DNA of 64,000 bases from OLB6 sp964493635. GTDB lineage: Bacteria > Bacteroidota > Ignavibacteria > Kapaibacteriales > Kapaibacteriaceae. Made by a program: the position numbers and the translations under genes. The notes beneath the pieces were generated by a model. That model searched no databases, was not told the DNA's origin, and saw only the letters and a program-made list of their open reading frames with translations. Where the stretch lies: NCBI GenBank assembly GCA_964493635.1, contig CAZBOW010000007.1, forward strand, positions 24,281 to 88,280, written 5' to 3'. Shown here in pieces: positions 37,330-45,381 of the stretch. The number at the start of each line of letters is the position of its first letter. The stretch's first letter is position 1.

Positions 37330-37884
37330 TCGCCACTTAATGTTGCAGCCAATGCTCGGCAACTGCGTCGAGCTGACCTGCCGCCCCTGCAGCACGGCTG
37401 TAATGGCTGCGCGTAACTCGCCTCCGGTTACCGGCTCGCTATTGCCAGGGGTGGCGGCGTCGAACCGGCCGCGGTAGACGAGCACACCGCTGTGGTCGAA
37501 CAGGTAGAAATCCGGCGTGCATGCTGCCTGGTAGCTGCGGGCTACCTCTTGAGATTCGTCGAAGAGGTAGGGAAACGTGAAACGATGTGCCGCGGCAAAG
37601 TGTTGCATCTGCTCGGGGCCGTCCTGGGGATACGTGGCCGGGTCATTGGATGATACGCACAGGATCTGCACGCCCTGCTGTTGAGCCCATTGAGCCACGT
37701 CAACAAAGCGATCGATGATGTGGAGCACGTACGGACAATGGTTGCAGATGAAGGCTATCACCGTGATCGGATCCGAGGCGTTGCCGGACGGATACCGAAC
37801 GGTACGCCCATCAACGGTGTTGATCATGGTCCACGACGGGGCGTGCGTGCCAAGTGGTAACATTGTCGATGGTGTTGCTGCCAT
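37309..37884 (-). CDS. Thioredoxin-fold peroxiredoxin-like protein
   Basis: A 191-residue cytoplasmic protein of the AhpC/TSA-like group with the motif FICNHCPYV, where a CxxC disulfide site replaces the usual peroxidatic Cys. Later segments LCVSSNDPATYPQDGPEQM and TPDFYLFDHSGVLVYRGRFD are typical of these thioredoxin-family proteins, thought to act as thiol-disulfide reductants. I chose ATG 37884, only 3 bases after a TAnnTTTG box on the minus strand, so the message should be leaderless. Confidence 0.82.
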   Translation of the reverse strand: MAATPSTMLPLGTHAPSWTMINTVDGRTVRYPSGNASDPITVIAFICNHCPYVLHIIDRFVDVAQWAQQQGVQILCVSSNDPATYPQDGPEQMQHFAAAHRFTFPYLFDESQEVARSYQAACTPDFYLFDHSGVLVYRGRFDAATPGNSEPVTGGELRAAITAVLQGRQVSSTQLPSIGCNIKWRSHHVRS

Positions 37885-37887
37885 GTC

Positions 37888-37895
37888 CAAATGTA
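37888..37895 (-). promoter_or_regulatory. TAnnTTTG -7 box 3 bases before a start codon
   Basis: TACATTTG on the minus strand, separated from the ATG at 37884 by only GAC. The shortest such spacing in the window. Confidence 0.55.
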
Positions 37896-37940
37896 TGCCT
37901 CACAACACGACCTTTACAACACGACGTTCAAAACGTAATC

Positions 37941-38354
37941 ATGCCATCCATGCGCGACTACTACTACCATGTTGATGATCGAGGAACCCTTACCCTGGAT
38001 GGTGTTGTGCAGGACGATCCGGGATTTGTGGACTTCTTCTATCGGCGCCTTGCACCCACGGCCAACCCGTATTACCCCGACTATCCATTTGTGTCTCGCT
38101 GCGGCGACGAGCTCAACTACCTCCACCCCGCCGACACTCCCATTGTGTTCACATCCTTCGATGGCGAGCGGCTGTTCTATGCGGCAACGCTCTCGGTGCC
38201 CTTCTACGCGGATCGACTGAGCTATTCCCAAGAGGGGATTCTCTACTACGAAGCTCCGGTAGGGGGCTGGGGGCGTGTTGTGCCGTCGGTAGCTATTCAG
38301 CTGGCCGCGTCGATGCAGCCCTGGGGTCCCTTCTTTGCCTACCAACGGCCGGAC
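37941..38354 (+). CDS. UPF0598/DUF4505-family protein, 3' partial
   Basis: The visible 138 residues follow the UPF0598 pattern: YYYHVDDRGTLTLDG at the start, DPGFVDFFYRRLAPTANPYY, YPFVSRCGDELNYL, PIVFTSFDGERLFY, and LSVPFYADRL with ILYYEAPVGGWGRV. The best known member is the human mitochondrial protein C8orf82, of unknown function; bacterial members exist. The gap cuts the C-terminus, probably only a few tens of residues. The start at 37941 is in the divergent spacer with the thioredoxin-like gene. Confidence 0.75.
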
Positions 38355-38454
38355 NNNNNNNNNNNNNNNNNNNNNNNNNNNNNNNNNNNNNNNNNNNNNN
38401 NNNNNNNNNNNNNNNNNNNNNNNNNNNNNNNNNNNNNNNNNNNNNNNNNNNNNN
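38355..38454. other. Assembly gap (100 N) between UPF0598 and thioesterase genes
   Basis: Exactly 100 N; holds the end of the UPF0598 gene and the start of the thioesterase gene. Confidence 0.9.
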
Positions 38455-38909
38455 GTCGCTTAGTACCGGTGCTTCCCCGCAATCTGGACCATCTCAAACT
38501 GCTGCGGCCTCGAGAGGCCAATCTCTGTGTAGGCTGTGGAGCCGCCAACGAGTTTGGACTGGGTCTGAGCTTTGTTCACGATACGGAGTGCGATGAGGTC
38601 TTCACATATGTTACGCCTAATGTGAGGATGCAGGGCGCACTCAACACAACCCACGGAGGGTTCGTGTCGCTCCTGTTAGACGAAACGATGGGTAAGTGCC
38701 TGAGCGTTCGGTCGATCAAGGCACCAACGGCACAGCTCAATGTGCGATTCCGTCGTCCGATGCTCCTCGGGATAGAGCATGAAATCCGAGCCAAGGTCGT
38801 GCGTCACACAGGGCGCAAACATGACCTTCACGGAACGATACGGTCCACTGCCGACGGATCCGTCGTAGCAGAAGCTGATGCCCTGTTTATCACGGCACGC
38901 TCGACCTAA
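38455..38909 (+). CDS. PaaI/THEM4-type hotdog thioesterase, 5' partial
   Basis: About 150 residues of a hotdog-fold acyl-CoA thioesterase. An N-terminal CVGCGAANEFGLGLSF precedes the conserved NTTHGGFVSLLLDETMGKCL, in which the HGG and Asp form the active site, then TAQLNVRFRRPMLLG and a final HGTIRSTADGSVVAEADALFI. The first residues lie in the gap; a GTG at 38469 is in frame but the true start is probably earlier. The substrate is unknown. Confidence 0.8.
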
Positions 38910-38954
38910 ACGCTCCACCAACACCGTCCATTCCTACGCAACCAGCCAATACCT

Positions 38955-40214
38955 GTGAATCACGCACCTAACCTGTTGCTCTTCGGCGTTGTTGTCACGC
39001 TGATCTTTGTTGTGCTCGACGCCTACGTGTTAACGTCGTGGTCGCGCTTTACGAAGCGCAATGCCATGCATCCGCTCTGGCGACGTATTCCTTGGGTGCT
39101 GTCGGTGATCTTTCTGGCAGCCACGATATGGGTGTTTTACCGTCGGCATGCGTTTCGGCTTGATGGCGTTGACGCCGTCCTGTTTGGACTAAGTAGCCTG
39201 TGGTTTCTTCCCAAGTTTGGCATCGTCTTGGTATTACTACTGCGGGACGTCTTCTCGGGAGCCATGCGTCTGCTGCATCGCAACGGTGAACGAAAATCCG
39301 AGCGCGTGTCGCACGAATCGGACGTTCCTGCAAGCACCGACCGCTCACGACGTGCCTTTCTTGGGAAATCTGCGTGGTCGCTCGCCGCAGTGCCGTACGT
39401 TATGGTGGGCAACGGCATGTGGCGAACCCTCTACGACTATCGCGTCTATCCCGTGGAGCTAACGCTTCCCTCGCTTCCGGCTGCCCTTGATGGCATCACG
39501 ATCGTGCAGATTTCGGACATCCATGCCGGTTCCTACATCGATCATCGACCGCTGCAGGAAGCACGCCGCATTATTGATGGCCTGCGTCCTGATGCGATTG
39601 TGATTACGGGCGATTTTGTCAATAGCAAGCCGGGTGAGTTGTCGGTGGTTGCAACGGAGATCGCCAAGATTCAGGCTCCGCTAGGAGTGTTCGCCACCTT
39701 AGGAAATCACGATCATTACCACAGCCCCAGCGAACACGTTCAGCTCGTGGCCGGACTGCAATCGCTCGGCTTGGATCTTCTCATGAATGAACACCGTCGG
39801 ATTGGTACCCAGGATGCGTCGCTTGTGATTGCCGGTATCGACAACATCGGATTCCGACAGCGGTTTGGTGATGTGAGCAGGGCGTTGGCGGGGGTGAGTG
39901 AAGACGAGCCCACGATCTTGCTCGCTCACGATCCCACCCTGTGGGATCAGGAGATCGTTCGTCAAGCACCGGTCGACCTGATGCTGTCCGGTCATACCCA
40001 TGGTGGTCAGTTCGGTGTCCAGGCACTAGGATTCGAATGGAGTCCGGCTCAGTATGTCTACGAACAATGGGCCGGCCTGTACCGCAAGGGACAGCAGCTG
40101 CTGTACGTCAATCGCGGGTTGGGCACGGTGGGGCCACCGATTCGCATCGGCATTCCGCCAGAGATTACGGTGTTTACGCTGCGTGCCCCTTCGGCAAGCG
40201 CCGGGATGGCATAG
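38955..40214 (+). CDS. Membrane-anchored metallophosphoesterase (YkuE-like)
   Basis: A 419-residue protein with three or four N-terminal hydrophobic helices (about 5-115), a linker, then a calcineurin-like phosphoesterase domain. Metal-binding motifs are all present: ISDIHAG, VITGDFVNS, TLGNHDHY, LAHDPTLW and SGHTHGGQFG. The layout matches YkuE-type proteins, which may act on UDP-diacylglucosamine or related lipids, but the substrate is not known here. The start is GTG 38955. Confidence 0.88.
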   Translation: MNHAPNLLLFGVVVTLIFVVLDAYVLTSWSRFTKRNAMHPLWRRIPWVLSVIFLAATIWVFYRRHAFRLDGVDAVLFGLSSLWFLPKFGIVLVLLLRDVFSGAMRLLHRNGERKSERVSHESDVPASTDRSRRAFLGKSAWSLAAVPYVMVGNGMWRTLYDYRVYPVELTLPSLPAALDGITIVQISDIHAGSYIDHRPLQEARRIIDGLRPDAIVITGDFVNSKPGELSVVATEIAKIQAPLGVFATLGNHDHYHSPSEHVQLVAGLQSLGLDLLMNEHRRIGTQDASLVIAGIDNIGFRQRFGDVSRALAGVSEDEPTILLAHDPTLWDQEIVRQAPVDLMLSGHTHGGQFGVQALGFEWSPAQYVYEQWAGLYRKGQQLLYVNRGLGTVGPPIRIGIPPEITVFTLRAPSASAGMA

Positions 40215-40219
40215 TGCTG

Positions 40220-40227
40220 TATGTTTG
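40220..40227 (+). promoter_or_regulatory. TAnnTTTG -7 box before the outer-membrane barrel gene
   Basis: TATGTTTG 16 bases before the ATG at 40244, just after the phosphoesterase stop. Confidence 0.5.
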
Positions 40228-40243
40228 TTCAGCCTTTACCACC

Positions 40244-40846
40244 ATGCCATGGAGCCGCAGGATGCGAGCTTGGATACTTACGGTTGTCAGTGTACTTGTT
40301 GTTACGTCGAGTGCCAGCTCCGGCGAGCTGTTGTCATTAGGAGTAAAGCTCGGTGGAAACATCGCCAATCCCCGGGGCCTCACGGATGGCACCACGTCCA
40401 CCTCGGATGTGACGTTCCTCGGCGGTGTGTTTGCCCAAGTGGGGCTGGGTGATTTGCTGGCCGTGGGTGGGGAAGTGCTCTACGAAGGTCGGCAGTTTAC
40501 CTTGGCCCAGGCCCTCGATGGTCAATCTCCGAACATCGACCTATCGACGCAAGCCCTGAGCGTACCGATCTACGTGCGATTAGGATTGCCGCTGGCACTG
40601 TCCATCGAGCTGGGCTTGCAGTATTCGTACCTGTGGGGTCAGTCCAGCATCGAGCTCACGGAAACATCACAGGCATTGGTGGTTCTGGGTGCAAGCTGGC
40701 GACCCCTCGACGCCCTTCGCATCGGAGCTCGCTTCCTACCAGCACTCAACACAGTCCGCGTGCGGGGATTTACTACTGAGGCCGGTCCGTCGTTGGACGT
40801 CGGATTTAACGTGATCCAGCTCTCGGTTGGCTACGTTGTCCTGTGA
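40244..40846 (+). CDS. Small outer-membrane beta-barrel protein (PorT-like)
   Basis: A 200-residue protein with a signal peptide (WILTVVSVLVVTSSASSG). About eight alternating strands follow with glycine turns (LLSLGVKLGGNIANP, FAQVGLGDLLAVGGEVLYEG, IYVRLGLPLALSIELGLQYSYL), ending in GFNVIQLSVGYVVL. This is the outline of an outer-membrane barrel of the porin-like PorT/OMP_b-brl_2 kind. Function unknown. The 3' end overlaps the convergent M20 peptidase by 16 bases. An in-frame ATG at 40262 is an alternative start. Confidence 0.7.
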   Translation: MPWSRRMRAWILTVVSVLVVTSSASSGELLSLGVKLGGNIANPRGLTDGTTSTSDVTFLGGVFAQVGLGDLLAVGGEVLYEGRQFTLAQALDGQSPNIDLSTQALSVPIYVRLGLPLALSIELGLQYSYLWGQSSIELTETSQALVVLGASWRPLDALRIGARFLPALNTVRVRGFTTEAGPSLDVGFNVIQLSVGYVVL

Positions 40847-42018
40847 GGACCGTGCAATGCCCGCAGAGCCACTTCTGCTAACAGTGCCGCGCCAGTGATC
40901 ATTGCTGATTCGTCCGGTGCAAACGCAGCGTTGTGCAGTCCGGGCATCGTCGATTGGGCCGGAGGCCGTCCACCAAGCATCCAGAAACAGGCTGGCATCA
41001 CCTGAGAGTAGTAGGCAAAGTCTTCCGCCCACATCTTCGGCTCGAAGTCCGTCACCTTCTCGACGCCCACCAGATCCTCGGCCACCGAACGCGCAAAGGC
41101 CGTGGCATTGGCATCGTTGAACAACGGCGGATAGCCCTTCTCAATGCGGAGGGATGCCGTACAGCCGTACAACGCCGCGATCTGCTGCGTGTGGCTCGCT
41201 AGCCATTCCCATGCAGATTCGCGCCACTCTTGCTTGAACGATCGAAGTGTTCCCTTCATCTCGACAACATCTGGAATAACGTTGGTGGCATGTCCAGCGT
41301 GGATGGCCGTCACCGTGACAACACCGGCATCGAGAGGGTTGCGCTCTTGCGTAATGAGGGTCTGCAGGTGTTGTACTAAGGCCGTGGCCGCCATGATGGG
41401 ATTCCGGCCTTTGTGCGGTTGTGCCGCATGGGCCCCAAAGCCGGTGATGGTCCAGTAGAGCTCGTCAGCCGAAGCCATCGTGGCCCCCGAGACAAACTCC
41501 ACCGTACCGGCGGGTGCGTCCGGATTGATATGCTGACCGAAGATCATCTCCGGCACGGGATCCTGCAGTGCTCCCTCGGCGATCATCATGCTGGCGCCGC
41601 CTGGGGTTTTTTCCTCGCCCGGCTGGAACAGAAGCTTTACAATACCGCCTAGCTCGTGCTCCCGATCCTTGAGCAGCCGCGCCGCACCAAGGAGCATCGA
41701 TGTGTGGGTGTCATGACCGCAGGCATGCATCACCCCCGGAACGGTCGAGGCGAAGGGTAATCCCGTTTGTTCCTCGATCGGCAAGGCGTCGATGTCGGCG
41801 CGGAGCGCCACGCACCGGTCGCCCTGGCCAATGTGGGCTACGATCCCGGTTGTTGCAACAACCCGATAGGGGATGCCCAGCACGCTGAGCTGTTCTTGAA
41901 TGTAGGCACAGGTCTGAACCTCCTGAAACGAAAGCTCTGGGTGGGCATGCAGGTGCCGACGATGAGCTTGCAGATACGGGAAGATGTCGGTGCTCTGTTC
42001 AACGGTAGATCGTGTCAT
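40831..42018 (-). CDS. M20-family amidohydrolase/peptidase
   Basis: A 395-residue zinc hydrolase of the M20D group (hippurate/N-acyl-amino-acid hydrolases). It has HRRHLHAHPELSFQE, ALRADIDALPIEEQTG, the metal motif MHACGHDTHTSMLLG, LLFQPGEEKTPGG, the dimerisation-domain His in GFGAHAAQPHKGRNPI and WAEDFAYYSQVMPACF. It may release an acyl or acetyl group from an amino acid. It overlaps the end of dapF (ATGA), so a role in the diaminopimelate route (deacetylation) is possible but not shown. Confidence 0.88.
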   Translation of the reverse strand: MTRSTVEQSTDIFPYLQAHRRHLHAHPELSFQEVQTCAYIQEQLSVLGIPYRVVATTGIVAHIGQGDRCVALRADIDALPIEEQTGLPFASTVPGVMHACGHDTHTSMLLGAARLLKDREHELGGIVKLLFQPGEEKTPGGASMMIAEGALQDPVPEMIFGQHINPDAPAGTVEFVSGATMASADELYWTITGFGAHAAQPHKGRNPIMAATALVQHLQTLITQERNPLDAGVVTVTAIHAGHATNVIPDVVEMKGTLRSFKQEWRESAWEWLASHTQQIAALYGCTASLRIEKGYPPLFNDANATAFARSVAEDLVGVEKVTDFEPKMWAEDFAYYSQVMPACFWMLGGRPPAQSTMPGLHNAAFAPDESAMITGAALLAEVALRALHGPHRTT

Positions 42019-42855
42019 CTCAGATCCGTAGATGGTGGTTCGTCGTACAGCGCATCGCCCACTAGGCGANNNNNNNNNNNNNNNNNNNNNNNNNNNNNNN
42101 NNNNNNNNNNNNNNNNNNNNNNNNNNNNNNNNNNNNNNNNNNNNNNNNNNNNNNNNNNNNNNNNNNNNNGGCGGAATGACCGTCACGCGATCGTCCAGAG
42201 CTCCGGCTTGCCAGAGTGCTATAACGGACGACACGGCCCCGGTGCCGCAGGCTGCCGTGACGGCTTCAACGCCCCGCTCGAAGGTTGCCAGGCGAAGTTG
42301 ACCGCGGTGTTCAACGAACGCCATGTTGACGTTCACACCGCGCGGAAACTGTGGGTGGTGGCGCAGAACGGCCACCAAGGGGTCGTGCTGGCTAGCCAGA
42401 TGCTCCACCACAACGTGATCCGAATTGACATCGACGTACACCACCGGACGGTCGACACCCTCGAGGCTGCCGACAGGAAACGTTGTGACGGTACGCGGCG
42501 GCGGTAGGACCAGCTCCACATCCTGATCTGACAGGACCCGTGCCTGGTAGGCAGCTCCATTAACGGTGATGGAAAGGGGCGTGTCCACCGGTGCACCGAG
42601 TGTGTCAGCGGCGTACCGCACGGCACAGCGGGTGCCGTTGCCACACATCATGCCAGTGGTACCATTTGGGTTGATGTACTCAATCTGAAGCACAGCCTGC
42701 GGTGTTGCTTGCCGATGGACGAACAGAACGCCTTCAATCGGCAAACCATCGCGCCGCTGATGCGTGGCAATGAGGCGTGGAACGTCGACGGGAATCTCCG
42801 GAGCGGTGCCCACGAGAAAACGGTTGCCGGCTCCGCTCATCTGACGCAACGTCAT
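42015..42855 (-). CDS. dapF: Diaminopimelate epimerase, interrupted by a gap
   Basis: DapF converts LL- to meso-diaminopimelate for lysine and peptidoglycan. Visible parts are MSGAGNRFLV (active-site region), NPNGTTGMMCGNGTRCAVRYA with the first catalytic Cys, and AVTAACGTGAVSSVIAL with the second. After the gap, in the correct frame, RLVGDALYDEPPSTDLR ends at a TGA overlapping the M20 start. That frame cannot be joined across exactly 100 bases; about 20 residues are missing by comparison with the family. The start overlaps the upstream phosphatase stop (TAATG). Confidence 0.9.
42070..42169. other. Assembly gap (100 N) inside dapF
   Basis: Exactly 100 N. The dapF frame on the two sides and its expected length suggest a real gap nearer 50-70 bases. 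Confidence 0.9.
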
Positions 42856-43679
42856 TACGAGTGCTCCGCTTGATGCAGTGTGGCGAGTAGCTCCTGATGG
42901 ATATGTCCATTGGTTGCCACAATGCTGGATGCCTGCAGGTGCATCTCGACGCCATCGTACTGCGTCACCGTACCGCCGGCTTCGCGCAGCAAACAGATTC
43001 CGGCGGCCATATCCCACGGCTGGAGTTCAACTTCCCAAAATCCATCGAACCGGCCCGCAGCGGTGTATGCCAGGTCCAACGCTGCACTGCCAAGTCGACG
43101 CAGGGGAAGCCCCTTACCAGCAAGTGCGGCAAACTGATCAATGCATCGACGTGGATTCGACTCCACGTTGTACGGAAATCCTGTTACAAGGATGCTGTCG
43201 TCCAATGCCGTCGTGGCTGACACGCCAATGGCTGTTCCGTTGAGTAGGGCACCACCGCCATGGTAGGCTGTAAAGAGTTCGTCCAGCATGGGGTTGTAAA
43301 TCACGCCCGCCACCACGTGGCCGTTGATTGCCGCGCCGATGCTGACACAGAAAATGGGAATGCCGTGGGCAAAGTTCACCGTGCCATCGAGTGGATCAAC
43401 GATCCACGTCAGGGTTCCGGACGTATCCTGTGGGTCGGCAGAGGTGCGCATGCCGCCTTCCTCTCCCAGAAACTCGGACGATGGCTCGATGGCCGAGAGA
43501 AGACCGTGCAGCAGATGCTCAACGCGCACATCGTACTCGGTCACCAGGTTGTGGCGGCCGTCCTTGGACGTCGACCTCTGTAGGCCCCCAAATCCCTCTC
43601 GGAGAAGTGCGCCTGCGCGCTGAGCCGCTTCTGCGGCAGCGTGCGTGAGCGCGGCAAGATCAGTGGCAGAACGGTGCAT
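42855..43679 (-). CDS. Inositol monophosphatase family protein
   Basis: A 274-residue Mg-dependent, Li-sensitive phosphatase of the SuhB/IMPase family. Motifs: EFLGEEGG (first acidic metal ligand), WIVDPLDGTVNFAHGIP (DPLDGT core) and the C-terminal WDMAAGICLLREAGG. Substrates in the family include inositol-1-phosphate, histidinol phosphate and PAP, and cannot be told apart here. ATG 43679 lies 6 bases after a TAnnTTTG box. It leads a run with dapF and the M20 gene. Confidence 0.88.
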   Translation of the reverse strand: MHRSATDLAALTHAAAEAAQRAGALLREGFGGLQRSTSKDGRHNLVTEYDVRVEHLLHGLLSAIEPSSEFLGEEGGMRTSADPQDTSGTLTWIVDPLDGTVNFAHGIPIFCVSIGAAINGHVVAGVIYNPMLDELFTAYHGGGALLNGTAIGVSATTALDDSILVTGFPYNVESNPRRCIDQFAALAGKGLPLRRLGSAALDLAYTAAGRFDGFWEVELQPWDMAAGICLLREAGGTVTQYDGVEMHLQASSIVATNGHIHQELLATLHQAEHS

Positions 43680-43685
43680 ACAACA

Positions 43686-43693
43686 CAAAGCTA
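43686..43693 (-). promoter_or_regulatory. TAnnTTTG -7 box before the monophosphatase gene
   Basis: TAGCTTTG on the minus strand, ending 6 bases before ATG 43679. It shares a 33-bp divergent spacer with the box at 43699. Confidence 0.65.
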
Positions 43694-43698
43694 CACTG

Positions 43699-43706
43699 TA
43701 TCTTTG
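43699..43706 (+). promoter_or_regulatory. TAnnTTTG -7 box before the Wza-like gene
   Basis: TATCTTTG ending 6 bases before ATG 43713. Back to back with the minus-strand box at 43686-43693, so the two promoters must interfere or be jointly controlled. Confidence 0.65.
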
Positions 43707-43712
43707 CACCTC

Positions 43713-45377
43713 ATGCTGAAATCCTGCCTGGTCCGTACCCTTGGCGTCGTCATCGCCGCGCTGGTTCTAAGTGCGTTGTCTGTCACTGCACAGATCGTGC
43801 CGTCGTTTTCCAAGCCCCGGTTCATTCCGAAGGGGCCGTACCAATATGATACCACCGATGCGCAGGGATCCATCTCGCTGGCGCAGGAGACGGCAGGGTT
43901 GCTCACGCGAGAGATCGACCCGAGCACCTATGTAGTTGGTCCCAACGACGTCCTGACGGTGAGCGTCTGGGCCACCGAGTCGGTTCACGATGATATCATC
44001 GTCTCACCGGAAGGCAAGATCGTCCTGCCGCAGGGCGGCGTGATCATGGTCAAGGGGCTTACGCTGGACTCTGTCCAGTCGGCTGTCAAGAGTGCCGTAG
44101 GTAAGGTCTTCCATCAGGCCAAGGTGGATGTGTCGCTGCGCAAGCTGCGACAGTTCAAGGTCTATGTTCTTGGCGCCGTGGCGATCCCGTCGGTGGTTAC
44201 CGCAACAGCGGCCGATCATGTCTTCGACGTTGTGGAGCGTGCCGGGGGCGTTGTCGATACGGCGTCGATTCGCGGTGTCATGCTCATTCGAGAAGGCCAG
44301 AGCGAACCGATCAGTGTGGATCTGCAGCGCTACATGTCCTACGGGGACAAATCCCAGAACCCGACCGTCTTGGGTGGAGATCGGATCATCGTGCCGCTGC
44401 GCAATACCAAGAACGTGATTGCGATTGCCGGTGAGGTCAACCAGGAAGGTGAGTTCCCCTTCCTGCCAGGGGATTCATTGTCGACCCTCGTACGCATGTC
44501 GGGAGGTATTCTACCGTCGGCACGATTGGATTCCGTGGTGTTGGTGCGGATGCGTTCATCCGACCGCCGACCGTACCGCGAGTTTCTGGATCTCACGTCA
44601 TGGGGCGAGCAGTTATACTCCGGAATGCCTCTCGTCGGCGACGTGCCACTCACCAGTGGCGACCGCCTCTACATCCGCGCCGTGCCAAAGTGGAGTGATC
44701 GCCAGCAAGTGATTGTTGAAGGCGAAGTTCAGTATCCAGGCTTTTTCGCCATCATCCCGAATGAGACGCGTCTGAGCGACGTCATCGCATCTGCCGGTGG
44801 CTTCACTGAGAAGGCGTCGTTGGAGGATGCTGTTGTGATTCGTACCAGCGAGGTGAAGCTCAAGGATGCCGAGTATGAGCGGCTGTCGAAGCTGCCACCG
44901 TCGGAGATGAGCGAGGGAGAATTACAGTACTTCCGTACCAAGTCGCGTGAAGTGAAAGGTGTGATGTCGATTGACTTCGTGGATCTGTTCCGCAAAGGCA
45001 TTCAGGACAACAACCCCTTGCTGCGCGACGGCGACAGCATCTACGTTCCCGAGCGCAATCTGTACATCAACATTACCGGTTCGGTGAGAAATCCTGGTCG
45101 GATTGTCTACCAAGCAGGTAGGACGTACTTGGACTACATCGAGCTGGCTGGGGGTTATGGGTTCCGGGCCGATCCCGATGCGACCCTGATTGTAAAGGTC
45201 AAGGGGGATCAGTTTCCGGCCGATGCTGAAAACTATACGCTCGAGCCGGGCGACAACATCCTTGTTCTTGACGAACCGGAGACCAAGTTTATCGACGTCT
45301 TCACCTCGGCGCTGACGATCGCTGCGCAACTGGTGACCATTGTAGGTGTGATTCTCACTATTGTGCGACTGCAGTAA
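43713..45377 (+). CDS. Polysaccharide export protein (Wza/SLBB family)
   Basis: A 554-residue exported protein. A signal peptide (about 8-27, ending SVTAQ) precedes a poly-export domain (YVVGPNDVLTVSVWATE, ISPEGKIVLPQGGVIMVKG). Several SLBB ligand-binding repeats follow, each recognisable by V-x-G-x-V (FKVYVLGAVAIP, NVIAIAGEVNQEGEF, QVIVEGEVQYPGFF, NINITGSVRNPGRIVY). The C-terminus is a hydrophobic helix (FTSALTIAAQLVTIVGVIL), as in Wza. No lipobox cysteine is seen. Forms the outer-membrane exit for an exopolysaccharide, with the Wzz-like gene 4 bases downstream. Confidence 0.88.
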   Translation: MLKSCLVRTLGVVIAALVLSALSVTAQIVPSFSKPRFIPKGPYQYDTTDAQGSISLAQETAGLLTREIDPSTYVVGPNDVLTVSVWATESVHDDIIVSPEGKIVLPQGGVIMVKGLTLDSVQSAVKSAVGKVFHQAKVDVSLRKLRQFKVYVLGAVAIPSVVTATAADHVFDVVERAGGVVDTASIRGVMLIREGQSEPISVDLQRYMSYGDKSQNPTVLGGDRIIVPLRNTKNVIAIAGEVNQEGEFPFLPGDSLSTLVRMSGGILPSARLDSVVLVRMRSSDRRPYREFLDLTSWGEQLYSGMPLVGDVPLTSGDRLYIRAVPKWSDRQQVIVEGEVQYPGFFAIIPNETRLSDVIASAGGFTEKASLEDAVVIRTSEVKLKDAEYERLSKLPPSEMSEGELQYFRTKSREVKGVMSIDFVDLFRKGIQDNNPLLRDGDSIYVPERNLYINITGSVRNPGRIVYQAGRTYLDYIELAGGYGFRADPDATLIVKVKGDQFPADAENYTLEPGDNILVLDEPETKFIDVFTSALTIAAQLVTIVGVILTIVRLQ

Positions 45378-45381
45378 TCGT

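Noticed and set aside
42019..43017. Fusion of dapF with the M20 peptidase as one long reading frame
   Set aside because: It arises only by reading through 100 N; the true dapF frame ends at 42015 overlapping the M20 ATG.
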